DNA from: Podospora comata
Taxonomy: Eukaryota; Ascomycota; Sordariomycetes; Sordariales; Podosporaceae
Reading direction: 5' to 3'
NCBI GenBank assembly: GCA_017354895.1
Contig: CP071495.1
Location: forward strand, 2,773,001-2,837,000
Length of the DNA stretch: 64,000 nt
In this document: positions 45,920 to 58,461 of the stretch, one piece after another
Numbering within the stretch: the first letter of the stretch is position 1
How the letters are laid out: each line of letters starts with the position of its first letter
Position numbers and translations under genes: made by a program
Notes under the pieces: model-generated
Seen by the model: the letters and a program-made list of their open reading frames with translations, nothing else
The model's database searches: none
Told to the model about the DNA's origin: nothing

Positions 45920-46387
45920 TCGTGGAAGATTGGGATGCTGGGTTTAAGGATAATGCATTGCTGGCTTGTTGCATGTGGCGTTTGGGTACAGATGGATGGA
46001 TGGATGGATGGGAGCTTGGAGCTTGGAGCTTTGGGTTTCAGGGTATGGATGTCTGTCTCTCTGTAATAGGATTCTGGTAATATGGCATTCGGGTAATGCA
46101 TGTATGCGAATCAATGATAAGTAATTGACTTGAATGATAAAATGTATAAAGACCAAGAAATCCAATCGGGCGCAGGGAGGTTACATAGGTGACGGTGGGT
46201 GGTTGGCCCGGTTCCACCCGGCAGCTTTGCTCTTGGCCCCATCACACCCGCCCGCCAGTAGCCCGAAGCTGGCTTTCTGCCTGAGGCACCCCTCTTTTGC
46301 CGAGCAGCCAAACCCCGTTTCTAAAAACTGAAGCTCAGGTTCACGACACTCGAGGTCCGCATCACCGCATCCAATCCCACAGTCACC
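45920..46387. other. intergenic region between MOB1 and ATP5, with short tandem repeats
   Basis: A GATG tetranucleotide array (five units) lies at about 45991-46011, followed by GAGCTTG repeats to 46033. The rest is the MOB1 3' region and the ATP5 promoter; a CCAAT lies at 46161-46165 and another near 46372. Confidence 0.5.
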
Positions 46388-47412
46388 ATGTTCTCGCGAC
46401 AGGCAGTGCTCCGCGCCGCGCGGTCCGCCGCCCCCCAGCGCGCCATCCAGGCCCAAGCCCGCACCTACGCTGCCGCTGCCTCCAACGAGAAGGTCAAGGC
46501 TCCCGTCTCCCTCTTCGGCCTCGACGGCACCTATGCTACTGCTCTGGTACGCCCCTCCCTGACAAGTCTTTTCGGTGTCGGACATTTTCTGGGGTGTTTT
46601 TTTTCGGAAGGGGGGGAAAGCAATTGAGTTGGACACTGGGGGGGAATACATCAATTGGAAATGGGACAACACCGGAGAACTACGAAAATGGAAAAGGGAA
46701 AATAATTGAGGAACAATCACTAACAAGCTGCGTCATTTTGGTTTTGGCGCCATAACAGTACACTGCCGCCGTCAAGACCTCCTCCCTCGAGCCCACCGCC
46801 AAAGGCGTGACTTCCCTCGCCAACCTCCTCGCGAAGGACCCCAAGCTCGTCGGCATCCTCGAGGCCCCTACCCTCTCCGCCGCCGACAAGTCGGCCATTG
46901 TTTCCGAGCTCACGAAGAGCGCTGGCGTCTCTGGCGAGACTGTCAAGAACCTTTTGGCTGCTCTTGCTGAGAACAACCGCTTGGGCTTGCTGCCTGGTGT
47001 GTGCGCCAAGTTTGGCGAGTTGATAAGCGCTGCTCGTGGTGAGGTTGAGATGGTTGTTACCTCTGCTCAGGTGAGCCCCCCTCCCCACTGTTCACAAGGT
47101 AGGAAGGGGATGGTGAGGACTGACATGTGACATGACATAGCCCCTCGACAACAAGACCCTCAACCGCCTTGAGTCTGCCGTCTCCAAGTCCTCGTATGTT
47201 GGTGAGGGCAAGAAGCTCAAGGTCAAGAACCAGGTATGTCCCCACCGCTTTACCCCTTGCTGTACATCACTCCACCATATACTAACACTCTACCTCAGGT
47301 CAACCCCGACATCATCGGCGGTCTCATCGTTGAGGTCGGCGAGAGAACAATCGACTTGTCCGTCTCCGCCAAGTTGGCCAAGATGAACAAGCTCCTTACT
47401 GACACCTTGTAA
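46388..47412 (+). CDS. atp5: mitochondrial ATP synthase subunit 5 (OSCP)
   Basis: Stator subunit that joins the F1 head to the peripheral stalk of mitochondrial ATP synthase. Four exons (46388-46546, 46759-47070, 47141-47233, 47299-47412), all in phase 0, give 225 residues. The first 30 residues are an Arg/Ala-rich mitochondrial presequence (MFSRQAVLRAARSAAPQRA). The delta/OSCP signature is near the C-terminus in NPDIIGGLIVEVGERTIDLS, followed by AKLAKMNKLL. The 212-nt first intron is the longest in the gene. Confidence 0.96.
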
Positions 47413-48245
47413 ATTATTTACTACTACTACTACCTCTTTTTTAACAAGACCGTCATGAGCCGTTCAGCCCTTTGCTTTTTTTCGCTCCTTTGTATAGTGT
47501 GCAGAAAAGGGGATTGTGATGGGTATAGGGTACGAGAGTGGAAGGGGGCCGGTCAAGTTTCGACACATCAAAGGCTCGCGGTCATTTGTCTGGATCTTTC
47601 GAGAGAAAGGAAGGACGTCCCCCTGTGTATATGAGCCGAAAATAGACGCATTGCTACAAGCTGGATATCTACCTGCTTGCCGTCTTGGTGATCTTCTTTG
47701 TGATCGACACTACAAGCCCTCCCTCTCGCCCGTCTGTAGCTTCGTCCCTGCAGTCACGACCAGTTCAGCGACTATGTTCCCGCCCACCACCGCCGCCTTC
47801 AGGAAGTTGTAAGAATACAAAACCAAGAGTTCCCTCGGTATCTATCTCATTTCCTCCGAACCAGGTGGTCCCTGAGAATGTCCATCAAGATTGGGAGAAC
47901 CACCGCTGCCTTTTCAACCATGGATTTCCATAACCACCCCCCTTTCCCCTTCCCCTTCTCTTCGAACCCCAGATTGACTGACCATTTTTGTCATACATGA
48001 CATGACACCTTACGCTTGGTAACTTTTTGCTCGTCCAAACATACATACAGCTTTACCCAATCTAAAGGCTAGGTTATACAAAGAATGGAATGTGTGTTGC
48101 TTAATCACGACGCAACTAACTCGCAAGCAAACACCAGGTCGAGACAAAAAGGCAAAACAGCTAGCTGGATTGAGCCAAAATTGAAGCAATCAGCAATTTG
48201 TCCCTCAGAAAGAGGATAGGTAACAAAAATCAAATCATAAGGTTA
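47413..48245. other. intergenic region between ATP5 and the tRNA
   Basis: About 830 bases. The first part is the ATP5 3' region with a T-run near 47436. A Pol III terminator for the tRNA gene, a T5 on the minus strand, is at 48225-48229. Plus-strand frames here have no domain. Confidence 0.45.
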
Positions 48246-48316
48246 TGCATCAGCCGTGAATCGAACACGGGGCCCATCGATGGCAACGATGGATTTTACC
48301 ACTAAACCACTGATGC
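48246..48316 (-). tRNA. tRNA-Gly(GCC)
   Basis: Seventy-one bases fold as a cloverleaf with no intron. The acceptor stem pairs GCATCAG with CTGATGC; the discriminator is A. The D arm contains the A box TGGTTTAGTGG. The anticodon stem CATCG/CGATG encloses TTGCCAT, giving anticodon GCC. The T arm CGTG-TTCGATT-CACG contains the B box. Confidence 0.96.
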
Positions 48317-48621
48317 TAGTATGAGGGATGAGAATTGGTGGCGGAATACGGGGTTATGTCAGGATACTACCCTCTCCTCCTTCATCTCCTTCACCCTGCA
48401 TCCCCTTCTCCTCTCTCTCTTCCTAACCATCATAACCTATTTCACTTCTTCACTGGCGCAGATATCAAAATTTTCGACTTGAATAGCTTCCAAAAACAAA
48501 AAGCCAGCCATCACGTTCACCAACCTCTCTATCTATCAACTATTTTCTCTCTTTAAAAGCAAAATATCCTCCCCATCCCATTGCATAACCTTATCCCATC
48601 CTCATTCCCCCCGCCAAACTT
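48317..48621. other. intergenic region upstream of the tRNA
   Basis: About 300 bases holding the tRNA 5' flank and the 3' region of the GH63-like gene. C- and T-rich; nothing else seen. Confidence 0.5.
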
Positions 48622-51600
48622 TTACTCATTGGCATGAGCCTCGAATTCATCACCCTGCGAGTACCCATCCGCCCCCCTCTCCAGCCTCACCTTTTCCAGC
48701 TGCTGGTGAATATACGCATGCAAGTGCTTCTCATCCTCCTCTCTGCCCTTCAGTTTCTGGCTCAGAGTCAAACCGTTGGTTCCATTTTGACCCATGCCTG
48801 GAGCGGCCATGGATCCCTTCCTGGCCGGGAATCCTCCGTCCGCCTCGTCATCGTAGCCGTTGAGGTCATTCAGGTCGAAATCGCTGCGGGCGGCGATGGA
48901 ACGGGTGGTGGAGGAACGACGGAGGCGAGGGGAGAGCATCGGTGTGCGGGGCGTTTGGGCACCGCCGAGGTGGCGATGGAGGATGTCGTCGAAGTAGTGC
49001 GCCATGCCGGCGGACGGGGTGCGAGGAGTTTGCGGGAGGCGGCAGTTGACACTACAAAAACGATTAGTACTCATGTCAAACCCAGGAAACGAGAGGAGAG
49101 AAACATACCCAGTATCGTGAATCATCCTGGCAATTAAACCCGTCCAGCCACACTGATGCGTAGCTCCCAGACCCCGCCCAGAGTCTCCGTCAAAAAACTC
49201 ATAGAACCAAAGGTAATCCCTCCAGTTGGGGTCGAAGTCCAGAGTATCATTGTTGCCGTTGATACTCCGGCGCCCATCGTCATGGCGGGCAAACATGTGT
49301 TGCAGACGGTGCTGGATCTCCTCAGACACATGTCCCAAGTGCATGAAATCGCCCGAACCAGTTGGGCACTCCACCTGCAAGTCTTGTCCGAAGAAGAGAT
49401 AGAACCTCTGCAGCGACTCCACGAGCAGGAAATTGACACAGAGCCAGATAGGCCCTCTCCAGTTGCTGTTGCCACCGAAAAGGCCACTGTCCGAGTCACC
49501 GGGAACATAGCCGACCTTGAAGGTCTGACCGTTGACGTCCATGGAGTAAGGGTGCTCCTTATGATACTTGGAGAGCGACCGGATGCCGTAGGGACTGAAG
49601 AACTCGTCCTCGTCCAGCATGCGCTCGCAGATCTTGAGCAATCTTTCCTTGTTGACAAGGGACAGTAAAATCCTGTCACCTTTACCACGCTTGCGGATAC
49701 TGTGCATGGTCCTTTCAGCCACGTCGCACCTGTTGTTCATGAACCACTCCACGCGCTTCTTGAAGGAGGGAAGTTTGTTGAGGAGCTCAGGCTCCAAGGT
49801 CAAGGTCGCATAAAGCGGAATCAAGCCAACAAGCGACCTCACGGGTAGCTGCTGAATCCAGGGGCCACCCCACGAGATGGCATCATAGTAGAAGCCGTCC
49901 TGCTCGTTCCACAGGGACTGCTCCTCCTTTTGGCCCATTCTCCAGGTCATGGCATCACTGATGAGAATGAAGTGCTCAAAGAACTTGCTGGCAATATCTT
50001 CGTAGATACGGCGGTGCTTGGCGAGCTCGAGGGCAATGTTGAGCATGTTCAGGCAGTAAAAGCCCATCCAACCAGTGCTGTCAGCCTGCTCAAGAGTACC
50101 GCCCGTAGGAAGGGGCTCAGAACGGTTGAACAAACCAATGTTGTCCAGCCCCAAGAAACCACCTTCGAAGACGTTCTTGCCCTCAACATCCTTGCGGTTG
50201 ACCCACCAGGTGAAGTTCAGCAACAGCTTCTGGAAGACTCTCTCGAGGAAGTCGAGATCTTGCCTCCCATACAGCTTGCGCTCGATCTTGAAGGTACGGA
50301 ACGTAGCCCAAGCGTGAACAGGAGGGTTGACATCGCCAAAGTTCCACTCGTACCTGCAAATTATCAGTCGGGAACCACTTCACATACACGCAAAATTCAA
50401 GACTTACGCAGGCAGCTGGCCGTTGGGATGGCAGTACCACTCGCGGGTAAACAGATCGAGCTGTTTCTTGGCGAACTCGGGGTCAATCATGGCCAAGGTG
50501 ATGCAGTGGAAACTTGTATCCCATGCAGCAAAGAAAGGATATTCCCAAGAATCGGGCATGGATAGAATATCGTCACAGTAAAGGTGCTTCCACGCAGAAT
50601 TGCGTATGCCCTTGCGAGACTCGGGTGGGGGAGGCTGGCTGGGGTCACCGTTGGCCCATTCCTCCCAGATGAAGAGGTAATGCTGCTTGCACCACATCAT
50701 GCCGGCAAAAGCCTGGCGCTGAATATTGCGAAGATCATCGGCCATGGGCAGAGGGCTAATATGGTAGTAAAAGTCATCGGCCTCTTCTCTCCTCTTCTCG
50801 ATCAGGTCATCAAACTCCTCTTCATCGAGGTAGGTCTCAGGCTTCCTGGAGAATCGGAAACGGACAACTTTGAGATGGTCAGTCAATCTTCTTGAGGAAA
50901 AGATAGGAAGAGGTAAACATACCAGCGCACTCTCCAGGGCCCACACCGCCGCCTTCGTTGAAAGAGTACCATGCGGCAGCCTTGGTTCCCGTCTGGGCCG
51001 GGTTGATAGCACCCTTCTCGCCATCGACGATGTACCTATGGAAAGCGTCCTTGACATATGGCTGCTCATTTTTGCCCTTGTAAAGCAGCTCATAGTTGGT
51101 GTCGTTCTCAGTGAACATGAACTCGGGGTGCACATCATCCCCGCTGGGTCCTACGCCGGGCGAGGGTGAGAGAAGGACATAGCGGTCTCCGAGTTTGTGA
51201 TGCTTGGACTTGAGAAGATTCTCATCAGCAACCCCGATAGCTGGCTTGTTCTCAGGTGGTTCGCGACCCCAAGCCCACGTGTTACGGAACCACACATGAG
51301 GGACAATGTGCAGCGGTGCAGGATCTGGGCCTCTGTTCCACGCAGTCACACGGAAGAGGAGCTCATCCGGATCGTCATCCTCCTTGGCGGTCTCGATGAA
51401 GATATCCCAGTACCGGTCCTCGTCAAAGATGCCCGTGTCGAGGATCTGGTACTCCTTATCCTCCTTGCCTCGCTTAGCATTCTCCTTGAGCAAGTCCTCG
51501 TATGGGAAGGCCTTCTGAGGGTACTTGTAGAGATATTTCATGTACGAGTGCTGCAGTCATGCGTAAGTCAAGCGTTAAACTTCGGCCGTTCCATCGTCTG

Positions 51601-52208
51601 CATGAAGGGTCTTACCGTCTGCAGGAACATGTGGTTAGCGCAAGCCGATTTAGGGTTTTTGGGGTGCAGGTGTGTCAATGGCACTTACAGGAGTGTTATC
51701 CAGATGGAAATGGGCTTCCTTGATACTTTCGCCATGGTTGCCCTGAGGGTTAGACAAGCCAAAGAGACGCTCCTTCAAAAAGGGGTCCTGCCCGTTCCAG
51801 AAAGCAAAGGCGATGTTCTGGTAGCCGTGGGTGTCGCAGACACCGGCAATGCCATCCTCACCCCATCGGTAGGCGCGGGATCTCGAATGCTCGTGGGGGA
51901 AATCTGCCGATCGGTTATTATGTGAGTATCCCGCACTACGAGAAGGAGGGGTAGCACTGTAACATGACACACGAGGGATCACTCACGGCTCCAAGCATCA
52001 CCATCGGCACTGTAGTCCTCGCGCACTGCAGTTCAGTGTTAGATGAGGCATTCATGACCAATATCAATCAGTGCAGCAACTTGCCAGTAGCCCACTGTCT
52101 TTCGGCGACATAGGAACCCCACTTCTTCCAGTACTTTTGGCGCTTGCGATCCTCGTTGAGCCTCGATTCCTCGGCCGTCTGGAACTCGTGGCCGTCGAAG
52201 ACAACCAT
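48622..52208 (-). CDS. GH63-like glycoside hydrolase, apparently cytosolic
   Basis: Eight exons (52208..52085, 52025..51987, 51903..51689, 51618..51616, 51550..50923, 50867..50408, 50353..49109, 49051..48622) give 1,047 residues. The first intron has a GC donor. Exon 4 is three bases, coding the Thr of [16 protein letters not shown]. The N-terminal region has [17 protein letters not shown] and [14 protein letters not shown]; the (alpha/alpha)6 barrel has [39 protein letters not shown]-type [16 protein letters not shown] and [15 protein letters not shown]. These match GH63 in the broad sense. There is no signal peptide or anchor, unlike ER glucosidase I, so this is a different GH63 branch. The last intron is 57 nt and stop-free. 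The C-terminal 140 residues are Ser/Arg/Pro-rich and disordered. Substrate unknown; alpha-glucosides such as glucosylglycerate are handled by bacterial relatives. Confidence 0.85.
51616..51618 (-). other. three-nucleotide microexon (ACG, Thr) of the GH63-like gene
   Basis: On the minus strand a CTGCAG acceptor is followed by ACG and then a GTAAGA donor. The next exon starts after another CTGCAG. Including it gives [15 protein letters not shown], a segment I recall with Thr in relatives; skipping it keeps phase but deletes that Thr. Confidence 0.7.
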
Positions 52209-53610
52209 TGTGTATGATGCTGGGAGGCGAAGTGGCGGTAAAGAGTGAAGATGACCTCTGTGTCACCAGAAATGATAGCGGGATGGCTGGACACACCACC
52301 AAAGCTGAGCGGTGGAGATACTAGTGAACGTGAGTATGGAGTACCTCGACGGTGCTCACTATCGAGTAGGTAGGGAGAGAAACGAATCAGGTGCAGGTCG
52401 ACGACACACAGCAGATTCAGGACACACACACAGAATGGACGGATAGATGGACAGACAGATGGACGGACGAAGACGGCAATGATGGTCCTGAAAAGGGGGG
52501 GGTAAGGTAAAATTCAACCAGGTGTGTGGCAGTGTGGCAGTGGTGGGGGTGGAAGCATGTGTTGGTAGGAGCCCAAGTGCCAAGGCCATCTGTGCCTGTG
52601 ACGTCAAAGAAAATTGCGGCACCCGCCCACTGTGCCTCCCACTGCCAGGGGGTTGGTTGACAATGGTCGAGACCGCCAGAGCCTCTGCCGCATGGCGCTG
52701 CTTGGCGAGATCTCGAGATCCACCCGTTCTCAACGGGCTGGGCATCAACAGAATGGCATCTTATCGGCGCTGGATTCCGTGAAGCTGCGGGATGGATAAC
52801 AGCTTGCCATCCCCTCCCGCCTCCGCTTCCTCACGAGATTGTTGATGGCAAGGCGAGATAGGCTGAACAACAAACAAACAAACTGATATCAGATCGAAAC
52901 CGAGGCCATCCCAGACGCCTTGCTTCTCTGTTGGATATTTTAAGCGCGGAATCCTTGTCCCATCGCCCAACCAACCGATCCCGGCTCCGGCACCACGCCG
53001 TACACCAACCACCCCCGAACTGCGGTCCGAACCAGCATGTAGCTTGCTGCTTGACAGCTTGGTAGCTTGGAGCTCGTTTCCAGCTTGTGTCAGTATCACA
53101 CAATCTCCATTGCCGTTGCGGGAAGATTCGTGCCCGATTGGGTCCAAGGTTACCTTTGGTTTCCGAGCGGTCAATTTTGATGTCAACAGAATGAGTTGGC
53201 CATGTAGGAAGATGGAGATGATACTACCTTGGTGTAGTAGGTAGGGCCAACTTTTTTTTCATGGCAATGTGAGAGAAGAGATTTCCTAGTGGCAAGGCGC
53301 AAACATCGGTTTCAAATCCAATCGGGGAAAGACCGTTGGATTTCTCGCTTCCAGGTAAGGCAGGAACTATCTGGGTGGCCTCTGACAACAGAAGAGATGG
53401 CAGCTTCCTTATCTTCCCACAATCATCACGCAATGGAAAAAGCGTTCGGTATAGGTTCATTACACTTACCGCTGATTACCAGCCCTAAACACACAAGAGA
53501 AAAAGAGAAAAAAGAAAAAAAGAAAAAACTATTTTCCCAACTCCAATCATCAAACATGGACTCGTCACATCAGCTTCACCAGGACATGTAGCACTCCATT
53601 ATCTCCTTGC
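52209..53610. promoter_or_regulatory. promoter region of the GH63-like gene and 3' region of the tricalbin-like gene
   Basis: About 1.4 kb. Short imperfect repeats (ACACAC and GACAGATG-type) lie at about 52420-52470. No gene is supported, although several plus- and minus-strand frames of 80-140 codons exist. Confidence 0.4.
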
Positions 53611-56600
53611 CTAGACCTCAGTCTCGACATCAGGCTTCCTTCCACTCAAGCTTCCCATCTTTGTCACCCTCCTGGCAGCAAAAAGTGCCTCGTTCTTGGC
53701 GAACTGGACGTTACGCATGGGCTTCCCTATCCGACATGTCAGTAGCTGAAAACATAAGGTACCTATCTATCCAATGGTGCAAATGACTTACATTGCATCA
53801 GACCCCGATGCTGACGGTGCAGATCCCGCTTGCGCTCCTTGTAGTCCTTGTACTGCTTAATTGGATTCTTGCTGCTCGAGGATCTGGCCGTATTCTTGCT
53901 GTCCATCGACGTTCGACTGTCACCCGTCTCATGGCTATCAGTCCTGAACGTGTAATTCTCCGAGCTCTCGCCGCTGCTTCGCTCAACGCCATCCTCGTGC
54001 GTGGCATCGTTGATACCCAAGTCAACATCCTCATCGTCTGTCGAATGACTGCTCTCGTAGTCAGTTGTACTCAGGTCCTCAGATTTCTGCCTGCTCCGTC
54101 GAGCAGCCAACAGCGCCGCCGGATCATCCCCAAAGGCACCACTCCAGTCAGTCCCGTCCTTGGCCAACCACTTCCTCTTCTCTTCCTGAGATGCATTGCG
54201 CAAGACATCTCGCTCCCGTAACAAGCTTTCGTCGTGGAGCCTTTGCACCAGCGGAGGCACCTCGGCAGCGACATGCTCGCCCCTCACTCCCTCGGCGTAG
54301 CAAGCCTCCCAGGTTTCAATAGTTTCCCGAGAGTTGTTATCGCTCACGAAGCGAAGGTGGTCCTGGTCCGTCCCCGGCTTGAACCGGCCCCTGAATCTCA
54401 GTCTGCCAATCTCCTCCACTTTGAGGCACGGTAGAGAGGAGCAGTTCTCCTCGGTAATGTAGTTTTGCGAGAGCCTCAGGCCGTTGTTGCACCTCCAGAT
54501 GGGGATGTTGAAGTCCTTCTCCTCCGAATCTGGCACGTCACAAAGCCAAAAGACAGCAAACGTATCCGTCTTTCTCCGCTTGCCGCTTGGGTGAAATTCA
54601 AAAAACACCGGGCTGCGGTATCTGAACCGAACCGGCAATCTAACCTTCTGGGCTTTGCCTTCACCGGAAATATCCCATTCGATGCCGTTTCCTTCCTGGG
54701 TGCCATGGCAGAATGAGCCCTTGATGGAAGCAGAACTGCCGCCAGTTCTCAGCTTCAGCTTGGTGTTCTCTCCAGGGTTGTAGTTCACAGTGGAGATCCT
54801 GTCAGACAAGAACTCAAAGGTGCCTACCTCCCCGAAACTAAGCTCGTTGCGCGGAAGTCTGAGCTCAACACTCCTGAACAGCAGGCTGATTCTGATCCTG
54901 CCGAACCCAATGCCACCATCGAGAGGGTACCACCGTGTGCTCTGGCTGCTGGTCTGCAGCACATCTGAAAGCTTGAGAGGAACGACACCGATGATTGGGT
55001 CGTGTTGCCGGTTTCTGGAGTCACGGACAGTGACAGTGACGATGGCAGACCTCCAATCTCTCACAAAGCGCTCGGTACCAGCTTCGAAGATAGGCTTGGA
55101 TGACACCACCTTGGTGCGGGTCTTGTACACCAGCTCGTCGTTGAGCAAGATGGTGCAGTATGAGCTCGGCAGCTTCTTTCCTTCCTCTTCCTTGATCTCT
55201 CCGGCATCCCGGGCGGGTTCATACTCCCTGCCCTTTCTCTTGCCGTTCGAGCCCTTGACATCTTCGAGCTCCAGACTCACAATTTGGTGAACAACGATAG
55301 ACAAAATACCAGAAGGCCAGAGCGGGTCAGGAGGGGTGTGGACAACCGCATCTTCCTCCGCAGTCTCCAGAGCGCCCTTGTCGTCCTGCAGATCCTTGTG
55401 GTCCTGCAGAGCCTTGGGCAATCTGGGGTCCTTGCCGTCCGTTCGGAGCGCAGACCTGAACTTGGTCTTGTCAAAGTAACCGACTTCCCAGTATAGCTCA
55501 CCAGGCATGCTGCTCTCCGCCTTGACACCCCTAAGCTTGGAGACTTGCGAGAACATCCTGCCCGGGTGTTGAATGAGCTCCTGGATCGAGAGTTCCACCT
55601 TGCCGACGACATCATCAGCCGAACCCCTGTCTGAATCCCAGAGCTCCAGGCTAAGCTGCTCGTCCGCCTTGATGATGTCGGGGGTGACCAGGAGAGCGCA
55701 GGACTCGTTGAAGATGGGGTTCAGATCATCCTGGATGACCCTAGTGCAATACTGGGGCTTCCCAAACTTGGAGAAGGAAACACAGATGTACGGATCCGAC
55801 CCCCCACCCTCGGAGCCCCGCCTGTCCTGCTTTGACAATCCGATGGCCTTGTGAATCTTGATGTACAAGACTCCCAGGGCATTTGTCTCCTTTTTGATGG
55901 CATCACCCTGAAGCATCTTGCCAATGTCCAGTGTCATTGACTTGGGAGCGACGTACATATTGGCCGCAGTGGCGATGGCCCAGTTGACAAAGTTGGAGAT
56001 GAGGGGCAGGTTGAGGATGTTGGCCCCCTTTTCGATCAGGGGTACACAGCTCGCCTCGACCTTGGGCAAGCCCATCAAAGTAAAGCTTAGGGTCTTGATG
56101 AAGGGCGGGTTAGGAGCCAGCGCGATTCTCAAACGAACGGTGGCGACCAGTCTGTTCAGTTCGACCCAGATGGGGAAGGGAACACCAAAGAGGCCCTTGA
56201 TACCGAGGTAAAAGATCAGCTGCATGCCCATGTTCTTGGCCGCTTTGCTCGACACATCACCGCTAGATGGCAAAGAGTGGTATGCAACAGTCGCTTCGAG
56301 GTTGTAAAAGTCACCTCCTTGCTCATCGGCCGCCATCTCTTGAGGATCCTTGGTCTTTTCATCTTGCTTCCGGATATCCTCCTTGAGGTCCTCCACGTGC
56401 GAGTCGGGAAGTGCTCGCAGACTAAGGATGCGTAACGGGTTGCTGCCCTGGGAGATGTCGTTGACCTTGACGTTTTCAATAACACCGGGAACGGAGGCCT
56501 GCATGACATCTTCCAGAGTATCAGCCACCGCGGCGAACATCTCGGGATTCACCAGGCCCCAGATCAGCCCCATGGCGGTATTCAACCACTCAACACTCTC

Positions 56601-57417
56601 CGGAATGAGGTTCACAACGGCGGTCTCTCCCCTCTTCTTCTCCGCCGCCCACTCGTTGGCACGCCCTTGCTTGATGAGGTCCTTGGCCCAAAGGAAAATG
56701 CCCGAGCTGATGACGGCCGCCAACGGGATCAGACCCCAAAGCGAGCCGCCAAACATTTTACCAATGAGCACGATGCCGAAGAAGACGGCGGCGCAGAGGA
56801 CATTGGCGCGGGCTTCGATGCTCTCAAACATGCCCTCGAAGCTGATGCTCGGGGTCGGGTGGAAGAGCACGTTGGTCGCCTCGCCATGGATGGGCACGTC
56901 CGAGGTGGCGCCCTTATGGATGGGGTCCGGGGGGGCGGTTTCATCTTGGGCTTTTCGGTATTCCTCGCCGGACTGGTCCGGTGATGTGGCCAAGGTTGTG
57001 GGTTTGTTCAGATTCGCGTTGGGGACGGTTAACTAGCGGATTTTGTGTGTCAGCATGGCCTCCATCTGTGTACCACCATGATGAAAAAGGGGAACTAACC
57101 TTGGGCTCGGCAGCGTTCTTGACATGGTCGGAGGTGATGTCTACTACTTCGACTTCGTTTCCCGTTACGGGGTCGGTCACGGTACGCCTGTTTTTGCCGG
57201 CGCTGTGGGTGGGTACGTGATCTTGAACGTCGCCGCCGTTGGCTTGGGGCTGAACGGGTCCGTGGCGGAGGCGGTGCTCGCGCTCTTCGACCTTTTTGTC
57301 TCGGTTCTTCTTGTCTCGGTCGAGGCTTTCGGCGAACTGCTTGATGTTTGGGATGCGGTTGGCGCCGGAGTAGTGCTGGCCCGTTACCGGGTATTGGTGG
57401 GCTTGGTAGTTGCTCAT
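53611..57417 (-). CDS. tricalbin-like SMP/C2-domain membrane tether
   Basis: Three exons (57417..57100, 57032..53792, 53726..53611) give 1,224 residues. A polar N-terminal 160 residues are followed by a hydrophobic hairpin at about 184-222, an ER-membrane insertion like that of tricalbins. An SMP lipid-transfer domain follows at about 250-460 (SVEWLNTAMGLIWGLVNPEMF and LKTLSF-like IKTLSFTLMGLPKVEA). C2A begins at about LGVLYIKIHKAIGLSKQD and keeps acidic loop residues in SDPYICVSF and WDSDRGSADD. A second C2 begins at GILSIVVHQIVSLELEDVKG and has a long charged insert. The C-terminus is acidic, Ser-rich and then basic. Yeast tricalbins tether ER to plasma membrane. The small last exon ends RKPDVETEV. 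Confidence 0.88.
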
Positions 57418-58461
57418 TGTTGCTGGTTATTCATGAATGAATCGTCTTATCATTGAACTTGACGACGACTAGTGATCCGAGAGAGGGTGCAGGTTGTACC
57501 CTTGGAGAAAGGCAACGGCAGCAGCTGTAGGTGGGAGTAACCTACTGCATGAAACGTTGAAGGGTGGGTGGGAGGGGAAGTGGAAAGGTAGGAAAGGAGG
57601 GCAGGTAGGTAGGTAGGTATTAAATTGCTATCTAATGTATATGGGCGTTCAGCCTTAACGAGAGAGAGAGAGAGGGACTATTATATCATAGGCAGCTCCC
57701 CCTCCCGGCCACACCAGTTCAAGTTTCTCAGGCGAGTACGAGAGTTTCAGATGACAACAAAGCTTCGGGAAGGGGGGAAGCTCCTCCAGCTCTTATTACG
57801 TAGCACGAGAAATATGTGACAGCCCTACACCACCGGAAAGAGCTTTGAAACAAGACAATCAGTGAACAGGCAAGGATGAGAGGTAGGTATCCTGGTTGGT
57901 GGATCATGGAGGGAAAGGAGATGAATGGATGGTTTTGGGGGGGGATGGAGATGTATGACGTCTGTGGTTGTGGTTGGTTTGGGTTGGGTGATGTCATGGG
58001 GCTCCACTTTCAACGTGTGTGTATGTAAGCGGGAGCAAAGGCTCAGGGTACAGAACGCGCAGCTTGGGAAGTTGTGGGGAATGGAAAAAGATGGGACGGG
58101 GATCTGTGTTACCGATCTTTTGGGAGGGGGAAGGGTGGTGGGATCTGATCGGAGGGGGTGTCAACCGAGATACCGATATACTGAGGCGGGGGGGGTTGAG
58201 GATCATTTCGACGTGTGTTTTCAGGATAACTCAAATCGAGAGAGAACAGTGTGGTATTGATGCAATTTTGTATTTCATTTTAGATTTCCTCTCCTCTCGG
58301 GAGATTTTGTAACACATGATTATTTGGTATCCAATTCCCATCATATCCATCATGTTCATGTCCATTATATACATATTCCCAGCCCTTCCCAATCCAATCC
58401 ATCTCTTCCCAATCCTGATGCCAGAAACCACCCAAAAAAAAAAAAACAATCAACCTCTCAC
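57418..58461. other. promoter of the tricalbin-like gene and downstream region of the poly-Q gene
   Basis: About 1 kb. An AGGT tetranucleotide array lies at 57603-57620, a GA array at 57660-57675, and an A-run at 58433-58446 just past the poly-Q gene stop. No gene seen. Confidence 0.45.
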
